In this document: positions 1-12,639 of the stretch, in pieces
How the letters are laid out: each line of letters starts with the position of its first letter
Numbering within the stretch: the stretch's first letter is position 1
NCBI GenBank assembly: GCA_012295275.1
Contig: CM022670.1
Span: 5,970,161 to 6,034,160 of the forward strand
Direction of reading: 5' to 3'
Source: Chrysomallon squamiferum
Lineage: Eukaryota > Mollusca > Gastropoda > Neomphalida > Peltospiridae
Length of the DNA: 64,000 bases
Notes under the pieces: generated by a model
Databases searched by the model: none
The model's input: the letters and a program-made list of their open reading frames with translations, nothing else
What the model was told of the DNA's origin: nothing
Translations under genes and position numbers: made by a program

Positions 1-1151
1 TTTGTTGTAAATAAATCTGTTTATCACAATAGATTTACATTGCCGTTTAGGTCATACTGTTTTTTATTAATTTTTGTTTATTTTTTTTTTTTTATTTTTT
101 TTCATTCATTCATTCATTTATTTATCTTTTTTCGGTTTTTTAACTAAAACTATATAATTAAAATTATTCAGTGTTACACTTTTGTAAAAGAAAAAATATT
201 TATTATATAAACGGTATCATAGCAATCTTTGATGAATAATTTAGCCGTTTTGATTGGAATTTGTCACTTTGTGTTCTGAACCATGTTTGCGGATAACAAC
301 GATATCGATAAATAATAAATAACAACAGAATCATCTGGGAGTTTGTTTTTTCTCTCATTTTTTTACCCTAAAGCTTTTTCCTCAATTTGTAATTATCATG
401 GGTGGGGTGGGAGAGTCCATTAACTAACGCCACAACCTTAGAAATAAGTGATCATCTTTTTATCTTTCGCTTTTCTACGTGAAAATAGTTCCTGCGGGAC
501 TAATTGTGTATTAATGTGTCATAAACATCAGTTTGAGTGTGTTTTAATATCCCGGCGAGAGCTGGATCAGGTAAAGTGTTCACAAACATTCAGTCACCTC
601 TCTACGTACACGTCTAATTGTCACTTCAGTCATTTTCCTTTCATTATACACGGATATTTTAATTTATTAGACTAATCCTGGCTTTTTAAAATGACAAGGA
701 TGAAATCTATTCTATCTGGAACTGTGACGGTAGTTTTCAGTGACGTATGTATTGTTACCGAATGAAATGTAAATAGGATTCTAATTTGCAGAGAAATTTT
801 AATTTCTTTTAACACTGTTACCGACTGGATATTTGACAGAGAGAAGCCAGGGAAACTAGCGGGTGGAATTCTAATATATTAATCATCAAAAAAGAAGCAA
901 AAAGACATTCTTTGAAAACTGGGAATTGAAATTGTTAAAACTATCGAAAATTGAAATTGTTCGAACTACTGTACATTGGAAGTGTTAAAAATACACCAAA
1001 ATTGGAACTCTTAAAACTACTGAAAAGTGGAACTATAAAAACCACCAATTTTTTTTAATGTTCTTATACCGAGACGTTGTGTTACTGTGTTACTTGTATT
1101 AATCTCAGCGTGAAACAGGAAAGTGGATCTGTGATAATAAATTAAAAAAAA
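1..1151. other. upstream of DEG/ENaC gene, no gene seen
   Basis: No coding exon is recognisable here; the few open frames are short and without family resemblance. The DNA is AT-rich with T and A runs. Between about 925 and 1050 there is a degenerate repeat of roughly 30-35 bp with the recurring pattern aactactgaaaattgga, in about four diverged copies. It lies just before the first coding exon and may contain the 5' leader or promoter of the channel gene, but no clear TATA box or initiator stands out. Confidence 0.5.
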
Positions 1152-2519
1152 ATGATGCAGCTGGACACTAAAAAATCAGATGTTAGAAAAACGTCGCTGA
1201 TGTCGCTCGCTTCAGACGGCATCAAAGAGGTTTTCAGTGAATACAGCAACCACGCCACCATTCATGGCGTCGCGCAGATCAGTGGGCCCCGAATTTATAC
1301 CCACCGTAAGTAAGTATCGTCTGTATGTGGTGTACTGACGTAGTCGATGTGGTGTAAGTAAGTGTCGTCTGCATGTGGCGTACTGACGTAGTCGATGTGG
1401 TGTAAGTAAGTATCGTCTGTATGTGGCGTACTGACGTAGTCGATGTGGTGTAAGTAAGTATCGTCTGTATGTGGTGTACTGACGTAGTCGATGTGGTGTA
1501 AGTAAGTATCGTCTGTATGTGGTGTACTGACGTAGTCGATGTGGTGTAAGTAAGTGTAATTTGCATGTGGTGTACTGCGTAGTCGATGTAGTGTAAGTAA
1601 GTGTCGTCTGTATGTTGTGTACTGACGTAGTCGATGTGGTGTAAGTAAGTGTCGTCTGCATGTGGCGTACTGACGTAGTCGATGTGGTGTAAGTAAATGT
1701 CGTCTGCATGTAGTGTACTGACGTAGTCAATGGTGTGTAATTAAGTATCGTCTGCGTGTTGTTTAAAGACGTAGCTGATGTTGGTGTAATTGTTAGCGGT
1801 TTTACAGTGATGTAAACGATGCAGTCTTTGGTTGTTACGTGGTGTTGACTGTTTTTGTCATTGTTGCAGAGTGGTCTGGTTGATGCTGCTGCTGGGCATG
1901 ACGGTGGGTTTAGGACTCATTGTGTATGAACAGTTCAGACGTCTGTCGTTGATGCCGACAGTCACTGACATCCAGGCATGCTTCGTCGACAGCCTCGACT
2001 TCCCCGCCGTAACCATCTGTAACCTGAACCAGTTCAACCACGACCGCGTTCCTAACAACAGCCTCATCAAGAACCTCATCTTCCAAATGAGTGAGCTGGA
2101 GGATCTCATAAACCTGAACGTCAGCTACAACAACGATTCCGCTGATGAGGACGTATCAGGGAAAGAACTGGAGGAATTTGCGCTGGACGCCGCTCATCGA
2201 CTGGAAGAACTGATTCGTCAGTGTTACTGGAAATCAGAACGAGTCAACTGTTCCTCTGTCTTCAACAGCATTGTCACCGGCTTCGGCGTCTGCTACACCT
2301 TCAACAACAACGTCTCCAAGGTACTCAGCAGCAAAGATTCAGGTCCTCTAGGAGGCCTTCGACTGATATTAAATATTCAGCAAGATAAATATTCCTTCTC
2401 GAAGACGTTCCAAGCCGGAATCAAGGTAAATAGATGTCTCCAGACAGAGTTGTTTCGATTCTGCTTGGACAAAACACAGCAAAATTACATTTTGTGTATT
2501 TCAAAAGTTGTTAGTTTGC

Positions 2520-2562
<43 letters not shown>

Positions 2563-3941
2563 CCGGAGAAGTATTTAGGCTGCCATTTATTGGTTGTTGT
2601 TGAGTTTTGGGGTTTTTTTGGTGAAATTCTGTTATTTTCAAATATTCAGCTGATATTTAGCTCGAACGCTTCTACATATTTATCTTGTGTTGTTTAACAT
2701 CCAGGTTGTTCTGCATGAACCGACTGAGATGCCCTTCCCCTCTGTGGATGGGCTGTGGGTCGGTCCTGGCCTGTCTGCATCTATCGCATTACAACGTAAC
2801 ACGGTTAGTACTGAATGACTGGACCTTAAATATCTGCCATAACTCTCACCGATCTCTTGGGAGCTTTGGTGTAAGTCATTTTAACATGATGATAACGTCG
2901 ATGCATAAAATATCATATCTGTTTCCTTATCATTTTCCACGAAATTCTGAATTATTTATTTATTATTTGTACTTCATGCTAATAATAATAATAATAATAA
3001 ATATATAAATAAATAAATAATTTTCTGTTTCAATATTCAGAGGATGTTGTTACCGCCTCCGTTCATGGCTTTTAAAACTGCTGTCTGTGTGGACACGTTG
3101 TCGCCTGCGTTCATAAATCCACTCGTTCGTTTACCCAGACACAACTACACGAAGCACGCGTGTACGGAGGAGTGTTTGGTGAACAAAATCGTGCAGACGT
3201 GTGGCTGCAGACACTTCTACGATCCAGGTACCAAACCGCTTACATACGCTTTATTTTTTTAAAATACAGCGAGTCCCAGACTTAAACTTACATAACTTTT
3301 AATTATTCAGTTTATTTATTTATCTGTCTGGCTGTCTGTTTTACTATTATTTTTATATTTAATTTTGCATCATTTGTGTTGTCTGTTGTCATACACGTAC
3401 GTTCTTATCTAACACAGGAAATGACGTCGTGTGCACTGCTAAGAAAATGATCAGCTGTTACCTGCCAGAAAGATGTAAGTTTATTTTTAGTTGTATCTTA
3501 TATCGTGTGTGTATGTTTGTTATATTGAAATGTTTCATTTTATTCAACTATTATACATCTTCGTGTTACTAATTTAAGTATTCCTTGTAATTATTCTGTT
3601 ATAAACCTAAAAAACTGATTTATCACTTTAATTTTTAATGTATTGCATTGAATTATGAATTAAAGGTATTATGTTAAACCAAATTTTAATGTCTTATCAT
3701 GTATAGTATATGACACAGTATATGTTTCTGTTAGATCTTAAAATACGGCATGGTGTAACACGAAATCACATAGTCATACGTTATAAGAGATGAAAAAAGT
3801 ACGTGATCAACTCTGTATTGCTACGATCAGTTTATCAAAGATTATGGTATGTGTTGCCATGTTGATACGTACAAAATATTCCTCATTTCCAGTGTTTAAT
3901 TTACATAGTGGAAGAACTGAGTTTAAATTCTCAACATATGA

Positions 3942-3983
<42 letters not shown>

Positions 3984-3997
3984 TTTGATAAGTAAAA

Positions 3998-4073
<76 letters not shown>

Positions 4074-5150
4074 AGGAAAATAAAAAAAATGAAATTAAAA
4101 AAAAAAAATATTTTGAGATGTTATTAATTTGTTCGGTCATTAAAAGGCTGTTTAACTGCTTGTAGCCAAAATGACGATGGCGGACTTGGAGAACTGCTCG
4201 TGTACGGACACGTGTCGTCAGGCGAACTTCGGAACTGTTCTGTCTCACGCCAACTTCGCCTCCGACTTCCTGTCTTACAGACTTGTAGAAGAAAACATGA
4301 TGAACTCCACTGAGTACTTAAGGTACGTAGCTGTAGTTAAAAGGATTTTTTTTTCATTTCTTTCTTTTTTTTCTTTTTTTTTTTTTTTTTTTTTTTTTGG
4401 TGTCAGTATATACACATCAAATATCACTGAATACCGTAACTTTACTGAAGAAAAATTTGTGCTGATTTTATAAATCTACCGAAGAAAAATTTGTGTTTAT
4501 GTTATAAATCTATTGAAGAATATTTTGTGTTGTAAATCAACTAAAACAGTTTTGTGTTTTTCAGCAGAAATAATATTGAGTTGCGAATTTTCTACCAGAC
4601 TTTGGTTGAAACTAAAATTGTACAGAAGCCTGAACTCACCTACTTAGACATTCTGGGTAATATTTATTTATTTATTTATTTGTATGTATAATCCATAATC
4701 TTGTTTAGCTTTTAGTCTGTGTACATTTCTGCATATTCACCTATATACACAAATGTATGCGTACTATTATCGAAGCTGAATTACAGTTCTGTCTGTCTGT
4801 CTTTCTCTCTCTCTCTCTATCCTCTTTCTCTCTCTCCCTCTCTATCTTCTTTTTTCTCTCTCTACTTTTTTTTTTTTTTTTTCGATCATCTAGATCTGTT
4901 TGTTTTTGTTGTTATTCTTGCTACGTAACCAAGGCTTGTGTTGATTTTAGGAACTCTCGGAGGTCACATGGGTTTGTTTCTGGGGGCCAGTATTCTGTCT
5001 GTCAGTGAGATTGTCGAGATTATCATGGTGGTCATCATCCGACTCATCTCCAGTCTACGGAGATGCAGTAAAGGTTCTACTGTGACGTCACAACAGGCCA
5101 AAACTGACAACAAAGACATTGCACTAAATGAAGACCAGGTCACTACGTAA
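1152..5150 (+). CDS. DEG/ENaC-family sodium channel (degenerin/ASIC/FaNaC-like), 8 coding exons
   Basis: Amiloride-type, probably ligand- or proton-gated, trimeric Na+ channel subunit of the plasma membrane. Exons: 1152-1309, 1870-2425, 2705-2803, 3041-3227, 3418-3474, 4166-4322, 4565-4656, 4951-5150. Intron phases agree throughout and give 501 aa, a usual family length. Seen in the protein: the N-terminal His-Gly gating motif (ATIHGV, about residue 38); TM1 (VVWLMLLLGMTVGLGLIVYE); the hallmark FPAVTICN just after it; a cysteine-rich extracellular region (HACTEECL, TCGC, NCSCTDTC); then TM2 with the Gly-Ala-Ser selectivity filter (FLGAS) after GGHMG. The C-terminal tail is short. Two adjacent ATGs (1152, 1155) are in frame. 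The donor at 1310 is preferred over 1306 because only it keeps phase with exon 2. The family is certain. The ligand (peptide, proton, mechanical) cannot be told, and orthology to a named vertebrate ASIC is not claimed. Confidence 0.9.
1306..1790 (+). repeat. 48-bp minisatellite anchored on the exon 1 splice donor
   Basis: About ten tandem units of 48 bp (one of 47) begin exactly at the 3' edge of DEG/ENaC exon 1. Unit starts, marked by gtaagtaagt or a variant, fall at 1306, 1354, 1402, 1450, 1498, 1546, 1593, 1641, 1689 and 1737. Each unit therefore repeats the donor-like sequence and also carries ctgacgtag. The last units are degraded. The minus-strand reading stays open because 48 is divisible by 3, but it is not a gene. 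Confidence 0.95.
2520..2563. repeat. (TAA)n microsatellite in DEG/ENaC intron 2
   Basis: About 14 uninterrupted taa triplets. A second, shorter taa tract lies near 2980-3000 in intron 3. Confidence 0.95.
3944..4071. repeat. poly(T)-spacer-poly(A) perfect inverted homopolymer
   Basis: A run of 39 T, a 16-base spacer (gtttgataagtaaaac) and a run of 73 A lie in DEG/ENaC intron 5. RNA from this intron could fold into a hairpin of up to about 39 A-U pairs. It could be a real expansion or an assembly artefact at a homopolymer. Confidence 0.85.
4430..4560 (+). repeat. degenerate ~40-bp tandem repeat before DEG/ENaC exon 7
   Basis: Three diverged copies of a unit with gaagaaaaatttgtg followed by ttataaatct, starting near 4444, 4481 and 4514, end about 10 bases before the exon 7 acceptor. 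Confidence 0.7.
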
Positions 5151-5345
5151 TATGTACGTCACGTGATCAAATAAGTTAATTTTGCAAAGTTGGTTGGTTA
5201 AATATTTAATTATGAACATGACGAGTTGAATATATGTGCCAGGTTTAATTAGAATTGCGTGTTTTTTTATGTTTGTTTTTTTAAATTATTATTTTCAAAG
5301 TTATATATATATATATATATATATGAAAATAAAAAATATATACTA

Positions 5346-5387
<42 letters not shown>

Positions 5388-5736
5388 TAATAAATAAATA
5401 AAATATATATATATATATAAATTTGAAAATAATAATAATTAATATATATATATGTATTAGTATATATTTTTTATAAATAAATAAATATATATATATAAAT
5501 TTGAAAATAATAATAATTAGTATATATATATGTATTAGTATATATTTTTTATTTTATATATATATATATATATATATAAAATAAAGATAAATTATATATA
5601 TATATATGAAAATAAAAAATATATACTAATACATACATATATATATACTAATTATTATTATTTTCAAATTTATATATATATATATATATGAAAATAAAAA
5701 TAAATATATACTAATACATTTATTTTCATATATATA

Positions 5737-5788
<52 letters not shown>

Positions 5789-5822
5789 TGCATATATAAA
5801 TATATACATATATATGTATATG

Positions 5823-5861
<39 letters not shown>

Positions 5862-5870
5862 TTAATCATA
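5151..5870. repeat. DEG/ENaC 3' flank and nested AT-rich inverted repeats
   Basis: After the stop codon come about 120 bases of ordinary AT-rich DNA, probably 3' UTR. From about 5270 there is a complex of (TA)n tracts in which two longer words recur in both orientations. The first, aaaaaatatatactaataca, appears near 5330 and 5620, with its reverse complement near 5450 and 5525. The second, aaatttgaaaataataat, appears near 5420 and 5500, with its reverse complement near 5650. It looks like a multiply rearranged palindromic element rather than simple TA slippage. Confidence 0.75.
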
Positions 5871-6320
5871 TTTGAAATACCTCATTACATAAAAACTCGT
5901 TTTCATTCAGTTCAGCCAATCAGATTTCCTGAGACACAATTAAATCAATAGAAAGTGTTATATATATATATATATATATATATATAACATCAGACTGAAT
6001 TCTTTCTGTTCGTCTTTCTTTCTCTTTTGTTAATCAATGTATTAGTTTAAAAAAAAAATATATATATATATATATATTTTTCCCAGAATGTCAGTGTAGA
6101 GTTTATTGCTATTAAAATGTTTATTGTCTGAGTTTTTAAATGTCTTTTTACATAGTTTCCATAGTCCTTGTTTGTATGTCAAAGATTTCATAATTATATA
6201 TTTTTTTTTTTTTTTTGTAAATATAGATATGATACAATGATATTCCATTTACGTTGTTCTTATATAAGATATAATTACTTTCGATATTGCACTATTGTAT
6301 GAACTTTAACCTAGTTTTTC

Positions 6321-6396
<76 letters not shown>

Positions 6397-6665
6397 ATAT
6401 ATGTTTTTTGTTCAATACAGTTGGGTTTATAGTTAAAGTTCTGGGTGTTATGGTATGTTTTTTTTTTTGTTTTTTTTAATTTTCATATCCTTCACTACAT
6501 ATCTGTCTATTTTATTATTATTGTTTTTTTAAATTAATTAATTAATTAATTTCCTTCGTTTGTTTATATTTTTTATTTATTTATTTATATTTAAGTTATT
6601 ATTTTGTATTAATATATATATATACATATATTAATAAAACATAATTATATATATATTATTTTTAA

Positions 6666-6696
<31 letters not shown>

Positions 6697-7760
6697 TTTT
6701 TTTTTTTTTTTTTCTTTCAAATATAATACTAACTACTAAAATATTACAGTTAAAAATATTTAATGTAACCCTTCACGTCATCGCTTAGAGCAAGAACACA
6801 ATGGATTCGGGTTTCTTTCCCTTTGTCACAAAAAATAGATATCAGTCCATCTCATGTACACAGTGACCTTGCGATTAGTTATGATGGAGTAAAATAGAGT
6901 AATATTTTATTCTTAAAGATGACAGGTCTCTCAAACCAAAACTGAATAATAACTTGTAGGTAATATAGTCTGAAGTGTTGTGATGAGAGAGACACATAAA
7001 AAGGTGGGGGGGGGGTGTTGCTAAAATGAAGGGACATAACTCTTACAGATTTATGTTACTAGATAAGCACTGTATAGTAGAAACCTAAGTTTGTCTATCA
7101 AAAATTTGTTCTTTTCTTTACATTTACCAGTTATTGTCGTCATACGTAAATATTCTAAGAGTATAAACAAGTCTAAAGATAATAACTAAATGTCTGAATA
7201 AATAACTAAATGAAAATACAACATTAGTAATACAGAACTTTGGAATATGTTTGTCTTATTATTTGTTAACATCTGTAATGTATTTTTCGTAATTTTTGTT
7301 GTTCCTAATTCGTTATTTTGTCTATTTCATATATTTATTTCATTCAACATTTTTCTTCTTCTTCTGTCGTTTGTGTGTGTGTGTGTGTGTGTGGTTGTGT
7401 AATAGCAGACGTCAGCTGAAACCTTTTGACGTCACTGTCCGCCAATTAATCAATTTCTACTAAGGACAGACAGAACTGATATGAATGGTTGTTCACTAAA
7501 CAGTGTAAGCAAAGAGTAGACACATGGTGTCGTGTCGCACAGACATTTTCTAATCGAGACGGTCTGAGTCAGTGTAACCTCGACCTGCCGTAAACTCATT
7601 CATAAACTGTTCCCAACTTAAAACTATTATTTTTAAAGGGACAGTTTCTTTTTCGTTTTTGATATCTTGTTTTGTTTTCAATTTTATAATTAATTTTTTT
7701 TTTTTTTTTTTTTTTTTAATTATTTAAAAATATAGCTAGGACCTCCTATCAATAGCCTTA

Positions 7761-7791
<31 letters not shown>

Positions 7792-8747
7792 GATAAAGAC
7801 GTTGTACATACTTCCATGTAGTTATTCAGTTTTGAATAAATTAGTATTCTTACTGATAAAACTCAGTGAAATAAGAAGTCATGTAAACTGTAGGCTGGTA
7901 GACTGTAATTTTATTTCGTGCAGACGGTTAAAATAGTAATAAACAGAGTTTGTATCAACTTATAGATTTATTTATAAATGCTTAATTTTTGTTATGAGAA
8001 GGTAAATTATATTTATGTGATAATGCCCACGAATGATTGGTACAACAGGTGAGCTGTTTACCATTGTACATTGTTGTTTCAGTAAATACATTTATATATC
8101 TCTTTATCCGACAGACTGATCTTTCAATCACCAAGCAAACTGTATCTGCATATGTCACGGTCGTTTGCAGAATCAATATAAAACTATTTTCCAGTTCCAA
8201 ATACTGCCCCAGACAGACATGCGTTGACAAAGGTCGTGTACTAAAATAAAGTGCCTATAAAAGATGCCTTGGAGCTAATCAGTAAGAGTAAACCTATGGG
8301 TCTTTTTCTCGATCTAGCCAGAGATCCAAACATGTTTTCAAAGTTTGTTGTACTCGTATAATACTGATGAGTAATCTTAGCATGTTTCTTCTCTGGATAT
8401 CACAACGAAATAAAAATTAAAAGTAAATAAATAATTAATAGTAAAATAAAATTTCATTCATTAGCGTATTCATGTTTGAAATATGCATAAATACATTTAT
8501 AATGTGTGTATGATTATGTGTGTTTGTAATTACTTGTTTGTTCCTGTGTAACAATATCAAAATCAACAATTATAATTCAATCATTATCGACAAGAAAAAG
8601 AAGAATAACAATAATGTAAAAAAAAAAGTGTTTTTGGCTCCATGACGAACATGACGAAACATTTCACTTACATGTTGAATTTTATCAGTTAAACTTTCTT
8701 TTCCACCAGACGTATACTAAATAAACGTGTGATGGAAATATTTTCAC

Positions 8748-8799
<52 letters not shown>

Positions 8800-9422
8800 T
8801 ACCAGTAACATACAACAGAAGAGCAAACGCATAATTAACAAATAATGTGCACAGTTTTATACATATTATGCAGTAATAGTAATAATACCTGGGCAGATTG
8901 TTAGAAACAAACCATTATGGTTTGGTGAAGAAAATGTGAAACTGACCATAACGCGGCCCTTTGTTGAAGTGGAATCAGCCATTAGCATATAAAATGTCTC
9001 TGTTCATCTATTGGCTCATTCTTGTTATTGAGAAAACCAGTAAATTTCCATCAGACTGGCCGAGCTTTGGAAATTTTCCTTTTGCCGTTAGTTTTTTCCT
9101 TTTTTTTTCCTTTTTTTTAATATTTTTTTTTCCCCCTTCAGACGGATCCTGTTAGCATTCTTTACACAGATCACGCAGAAAAGTATTTAATTTATTATTA
9201 TTGCTCATCTGCAGTCCTAGCTGAAAAACACTGAAATATTTCGACATATCACGACATAAAAATATTTTGTCGTTTTTGTCTGGTTCTAGGATGTTAGGCG
9301 TTCGTTTACGTCAGACATCGAAAAATCGTTATATTAAATTAAAATTTTCAGTCGCCATATTTATTTGATATTTTTATATTAAAACTCCACTGATATGTTT
9401 CTCTATCTTGTACCTCTTTTAA

Positions 9423-9471
<49 letters not shown>

Positions 9472-9930
9472 TCTTGTTTTGTGAAAATTCTTACCACCCA
9501 CAGAGAAAAATTATCAGTAAAGTCATTTTAAAAATACAAAAAATAAAAATATCCGGTTAAACATAATAAATAAATCTTGCAGATAAATAAAGATGTAGCT
9601 AGCTGACAAATTCGAATCCTTCTTTTTTGAAGATTTGAGACGGGTATGTGAAATACGTTTGCTTTCAAAATGGTTTATTTTATTTCAGTGTAATTATGTT
9701 ACATACATCACCATTCTTAATATTTTTTTAGTTTAGTTCTATTAAAAATGTTCTTCACATAAATAGTAACAGAAATAACATTGCAGTGTAATAACAGCAA
9801 TAGATTTAAAACAATAATTTAATAAAATAGTGATTTTGTAATACTAAAGTACCATTTATTTTCTGTTTCATTTTATTTATTTATTTATTTTCTGTCGAGA
9901 ATCTTAATGATAGGCATCATAAGAACAACT
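5871..9930. other. intergenic, microsatellites only
   Basis: No supported gene. Simple repeats include (CT)n at 6321-6392, poly(T) at 6688-6712 and 7688-7716, (TAA)n at 7762-7791, (CA)n at 8742-8799 and (ATT)n at 9424-9471. A small GC-richer stretch at about 7400-7620 contains the palindromic CRE-like octamer tgacgtca at 7428-7435. The open frames of 60-82 codons here have no family resemblance and no coding-like composition. Confidence 0.6.
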
Positions 9931-9939
9931 TGAAAGAAA

Positions 9940-10110
9940 CGAAACCTAATCGACGTAAGCCTGTCCAGCTGCTTTGGCCAGCTGCTGTTTCCATGGAAAC
10001 GCGAGTTCACGGTGTGGTGTTGATTTCAACACACCTTGGCTGAGCTGCGTGATAAGCCAATCGATAGCTGCAGACGAAAATGGCGTCTCAGTCCTAGCTT
10101 TATATTTTAA
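9940..10110. promoter_or_regulatory. GC-richer islet with RFX X-box-like palindrome
   Basis: This 170-bp islet contrasts with its AT-rich surroundings. It carries the 14-bp palindrome gtttccatggaaac (9987-10000), which fits the X-box half-site pattern bound by RFX factors. It also holds a short hairpin (gtgttga tt tcaacac) and two cagctg-type E-box cores. There is no open frame of interest. A candidate enhancer or conserved non-coding element; its role is inferred only from these motifs. Confidence 0.35.
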
Positions 10111-10140
10111 ATCTTTAAACTAAATGTATGTCTACTGGTG

Positions 10141-10187
<47 letters not shown>

Positions 10188-10463
10188 GTGGTGGTGGTGG
10201 TGGTATTATTATTAAGCAGTTCATTTGGGGGGGGTAATTATTTTTTCTTTTTTTCTTTATTTTTAATTATTATTATAAGTTTTATTATTATTTATTTATT
10301 TATTTATTAATTTCAAAGCGATTATAAATTTCTCACTTGAAACTAATTAAACATTCATTAATTTGATACAGTTAAATTCTGACACAGTTCAGAAAAGTGT
10401 TTCCTGTATTGTACTAAGTGACTTGTCAATTTACGATTTATTTAATATATATATACGTAACTG

Positions 10464-10523
<60 letters not shown>

Positions 10524-11909
10524 TATTCTGAGCAGTGGCAAGATGATGACTAGATAAATTTCTTTATGGGACGGAAAGATCTTTACTTCAATAAATTCAT
10601 TTTATTTAACACACACACACACACACACACAGTATTATATAGATAATTTGTTTTTAATATTTATTTGCCGGATTGCATCTTAAAAGACCATCTGAAACAA
10701 ATTTCATTAAAAAAAAAAAGATAACATAAATTGTTATTTAACAACTATAAATTTTGCTTTGATTTATAGTTTCTGTACGCGTGAATCTACCATTCTCTAG
10801 AGAGCTGAGAAATAAAACAGTATATTTCATTTAGGATTTCTATTATTTATGATTGCAGGATAAAAAAAATATATATTTATAACAGGTTATTAAAATATCA
10901 GCAAAGCCTTCCTGCATTTGGCACTCGTACGCGTACTTTCGCAAGATAAAGCTGACCAGTTATTCCCTTTAACTATATATTATATATATATTATTACATA
11001 TATATATTCACACAGAAACACACACACACACCAGTATATGAATGGTATGGTATGGAAACTCTTTTTACGTGCCCACGTCCAATTCAAGGTTCAGGCACGC
11101 CTATCACGGATCCGGTCTGTGGGATCGCCAGGGCTGGGTTCCGGAAGAGGGGAGAGGAAGGGAAGGGGAAGGGGACGGTGAAGGTGCATTTGAAGTGGGC
11201 AATTTGGAATAAACATTTAAGTGGTTTTTAGTTAATAAGATCTAAAAGGGTGCAGTAGATATACATATATACACACCCATACACATACATACATATACAC
11301 ATATATAGATATATGTACCTATATACATACATACATACATATACAGTATATGAAGAAATATTCCGGAAAGGCCTAGCCTTTTATAAAAGGAGCTAAAAAT
11401 AAAAGATAAAATTAAATAAAAATTGAAAAGAAAGAAAGCAATAAGGAAAAAAAATCTGGTTTCATAATCAGAGACTGTATGTAATATCAGTTTATTTGGC
11501 TAAGACGGATTTGAAAGAGACACAAATCTTTTTCATTTTTATCACGTACATTTGTTTATTCATTCCGAACATTATCAGTTTATGTAAATGCGTTTGTATA
11601 TTTAGTTTATAATTATTTAAGTTATGTAAATAACAACTGAAGTCATTTAGTTTATTATTTATAGACACAGCAACAACAGATAATTTATTCAACATTAATT
11701 ATTTGTGGGGGGTTTTCTTAGTGTCTATTAAAAACTGAAACTTTGATAAGAAGAACATTTCATCATATTTCAACACAGATTATTTTCAGATATAGATTTT
11801 CTTTTATGATGTTGATGATAATGATGATGATATAAGAATGATATGTTATGAATAAATTCCAGTCAATACAAATTTATATACATATATTATTATCATTATT
11901 ATCATTTTC

Positions 11910-11976
<67 letters not shown>

Positions 11977-12315
11977 TTTATACAAACAACACTCAGATAT
12001 TATATTAAGAATTCTGTAAACTAGTTTTTATACCCAGAGATGGATTTAGATTTTTTGTTAGGTAAATAATACACGGTTAAAGAAGCCTGTATGACAAAGA
12101 AGTAAATTTGGGAGTAAGGATTATTTCTTTATGTCATGAGCTGCAGATTTGTAAACATCTGTACTGTAAAAAGGCGAATGTCACAGATCAAAGTTGTAAC
12201 ATTATTAAAATGTGTATGTAATCTGTAGTTACTACATTACAGCTTATCAAATACTACTGCGCAAATATGAATAAAACATGTATTAAATAGGTGAATGTGT
12301 TAAAACAATAGGTTA

Positions 12316-12408
<93 letters not shown>

Positions 12409-12620
12409 TCAGTGTTTCCAATGTTTTATTACTTTAATAACAAAAGCTGTATTTTAGAAGGAAACAAAAAATAACAGAAAAAGCACTTACATGCAAATCT
12501 ATAAAATACATTTAGTATACCTTAAACAAATAATGATACTTGTACTTGAGAAATAAAAAAAATTGAAATCTTAAATAAACAATATCACTGTCCTAATTTC
12601 AAACTTGTTCTTCTTCTGCC
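10111..12620. other. intergenic, microsatellites and one GC-rich islet
   Basis: Simple repeats include (TAA)n at 10140-10188 running into (GGT)n, (TA)n-(CA)n at 10460-10525, CA tracts near 10605-10630, (ATT)n at 11908-11973 and (TC)n of about 43 units at 12317-12405. Between 11040 and 11200 lies a GC-rich, purine-biased patch (gtgcccacgtcc, then ggaagaggggagaggaaggg) unlike its surroundings, possibly a fragment of a dispersed element. No gene is supported. Confidence 0.55.
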
Positions 12621-12639
12621 CTCTTCGTTTTTCTCCGTG

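Noticed and set aside
1212-1730. 172-codon open frame on the minus strand
   Set aside because: It is the reverse reading of the 48-bp minisatellite; 48 is divisible by 3, so a frame stays open by construction. The product is a short Thr/Tyr repeat.
1306-1790. CRISPR array
   Set aside because: Units are contiguous without unique spacers, and the DNA is an animal intron.
10128-10310. Poly-Ile/Val/Leu open frame, and similar ones at 2521, 18610, 27002-27341 and 56338
   Set aside because: These are translations of TAA, TTA, ATT or GGT microsatellites with no coding context.
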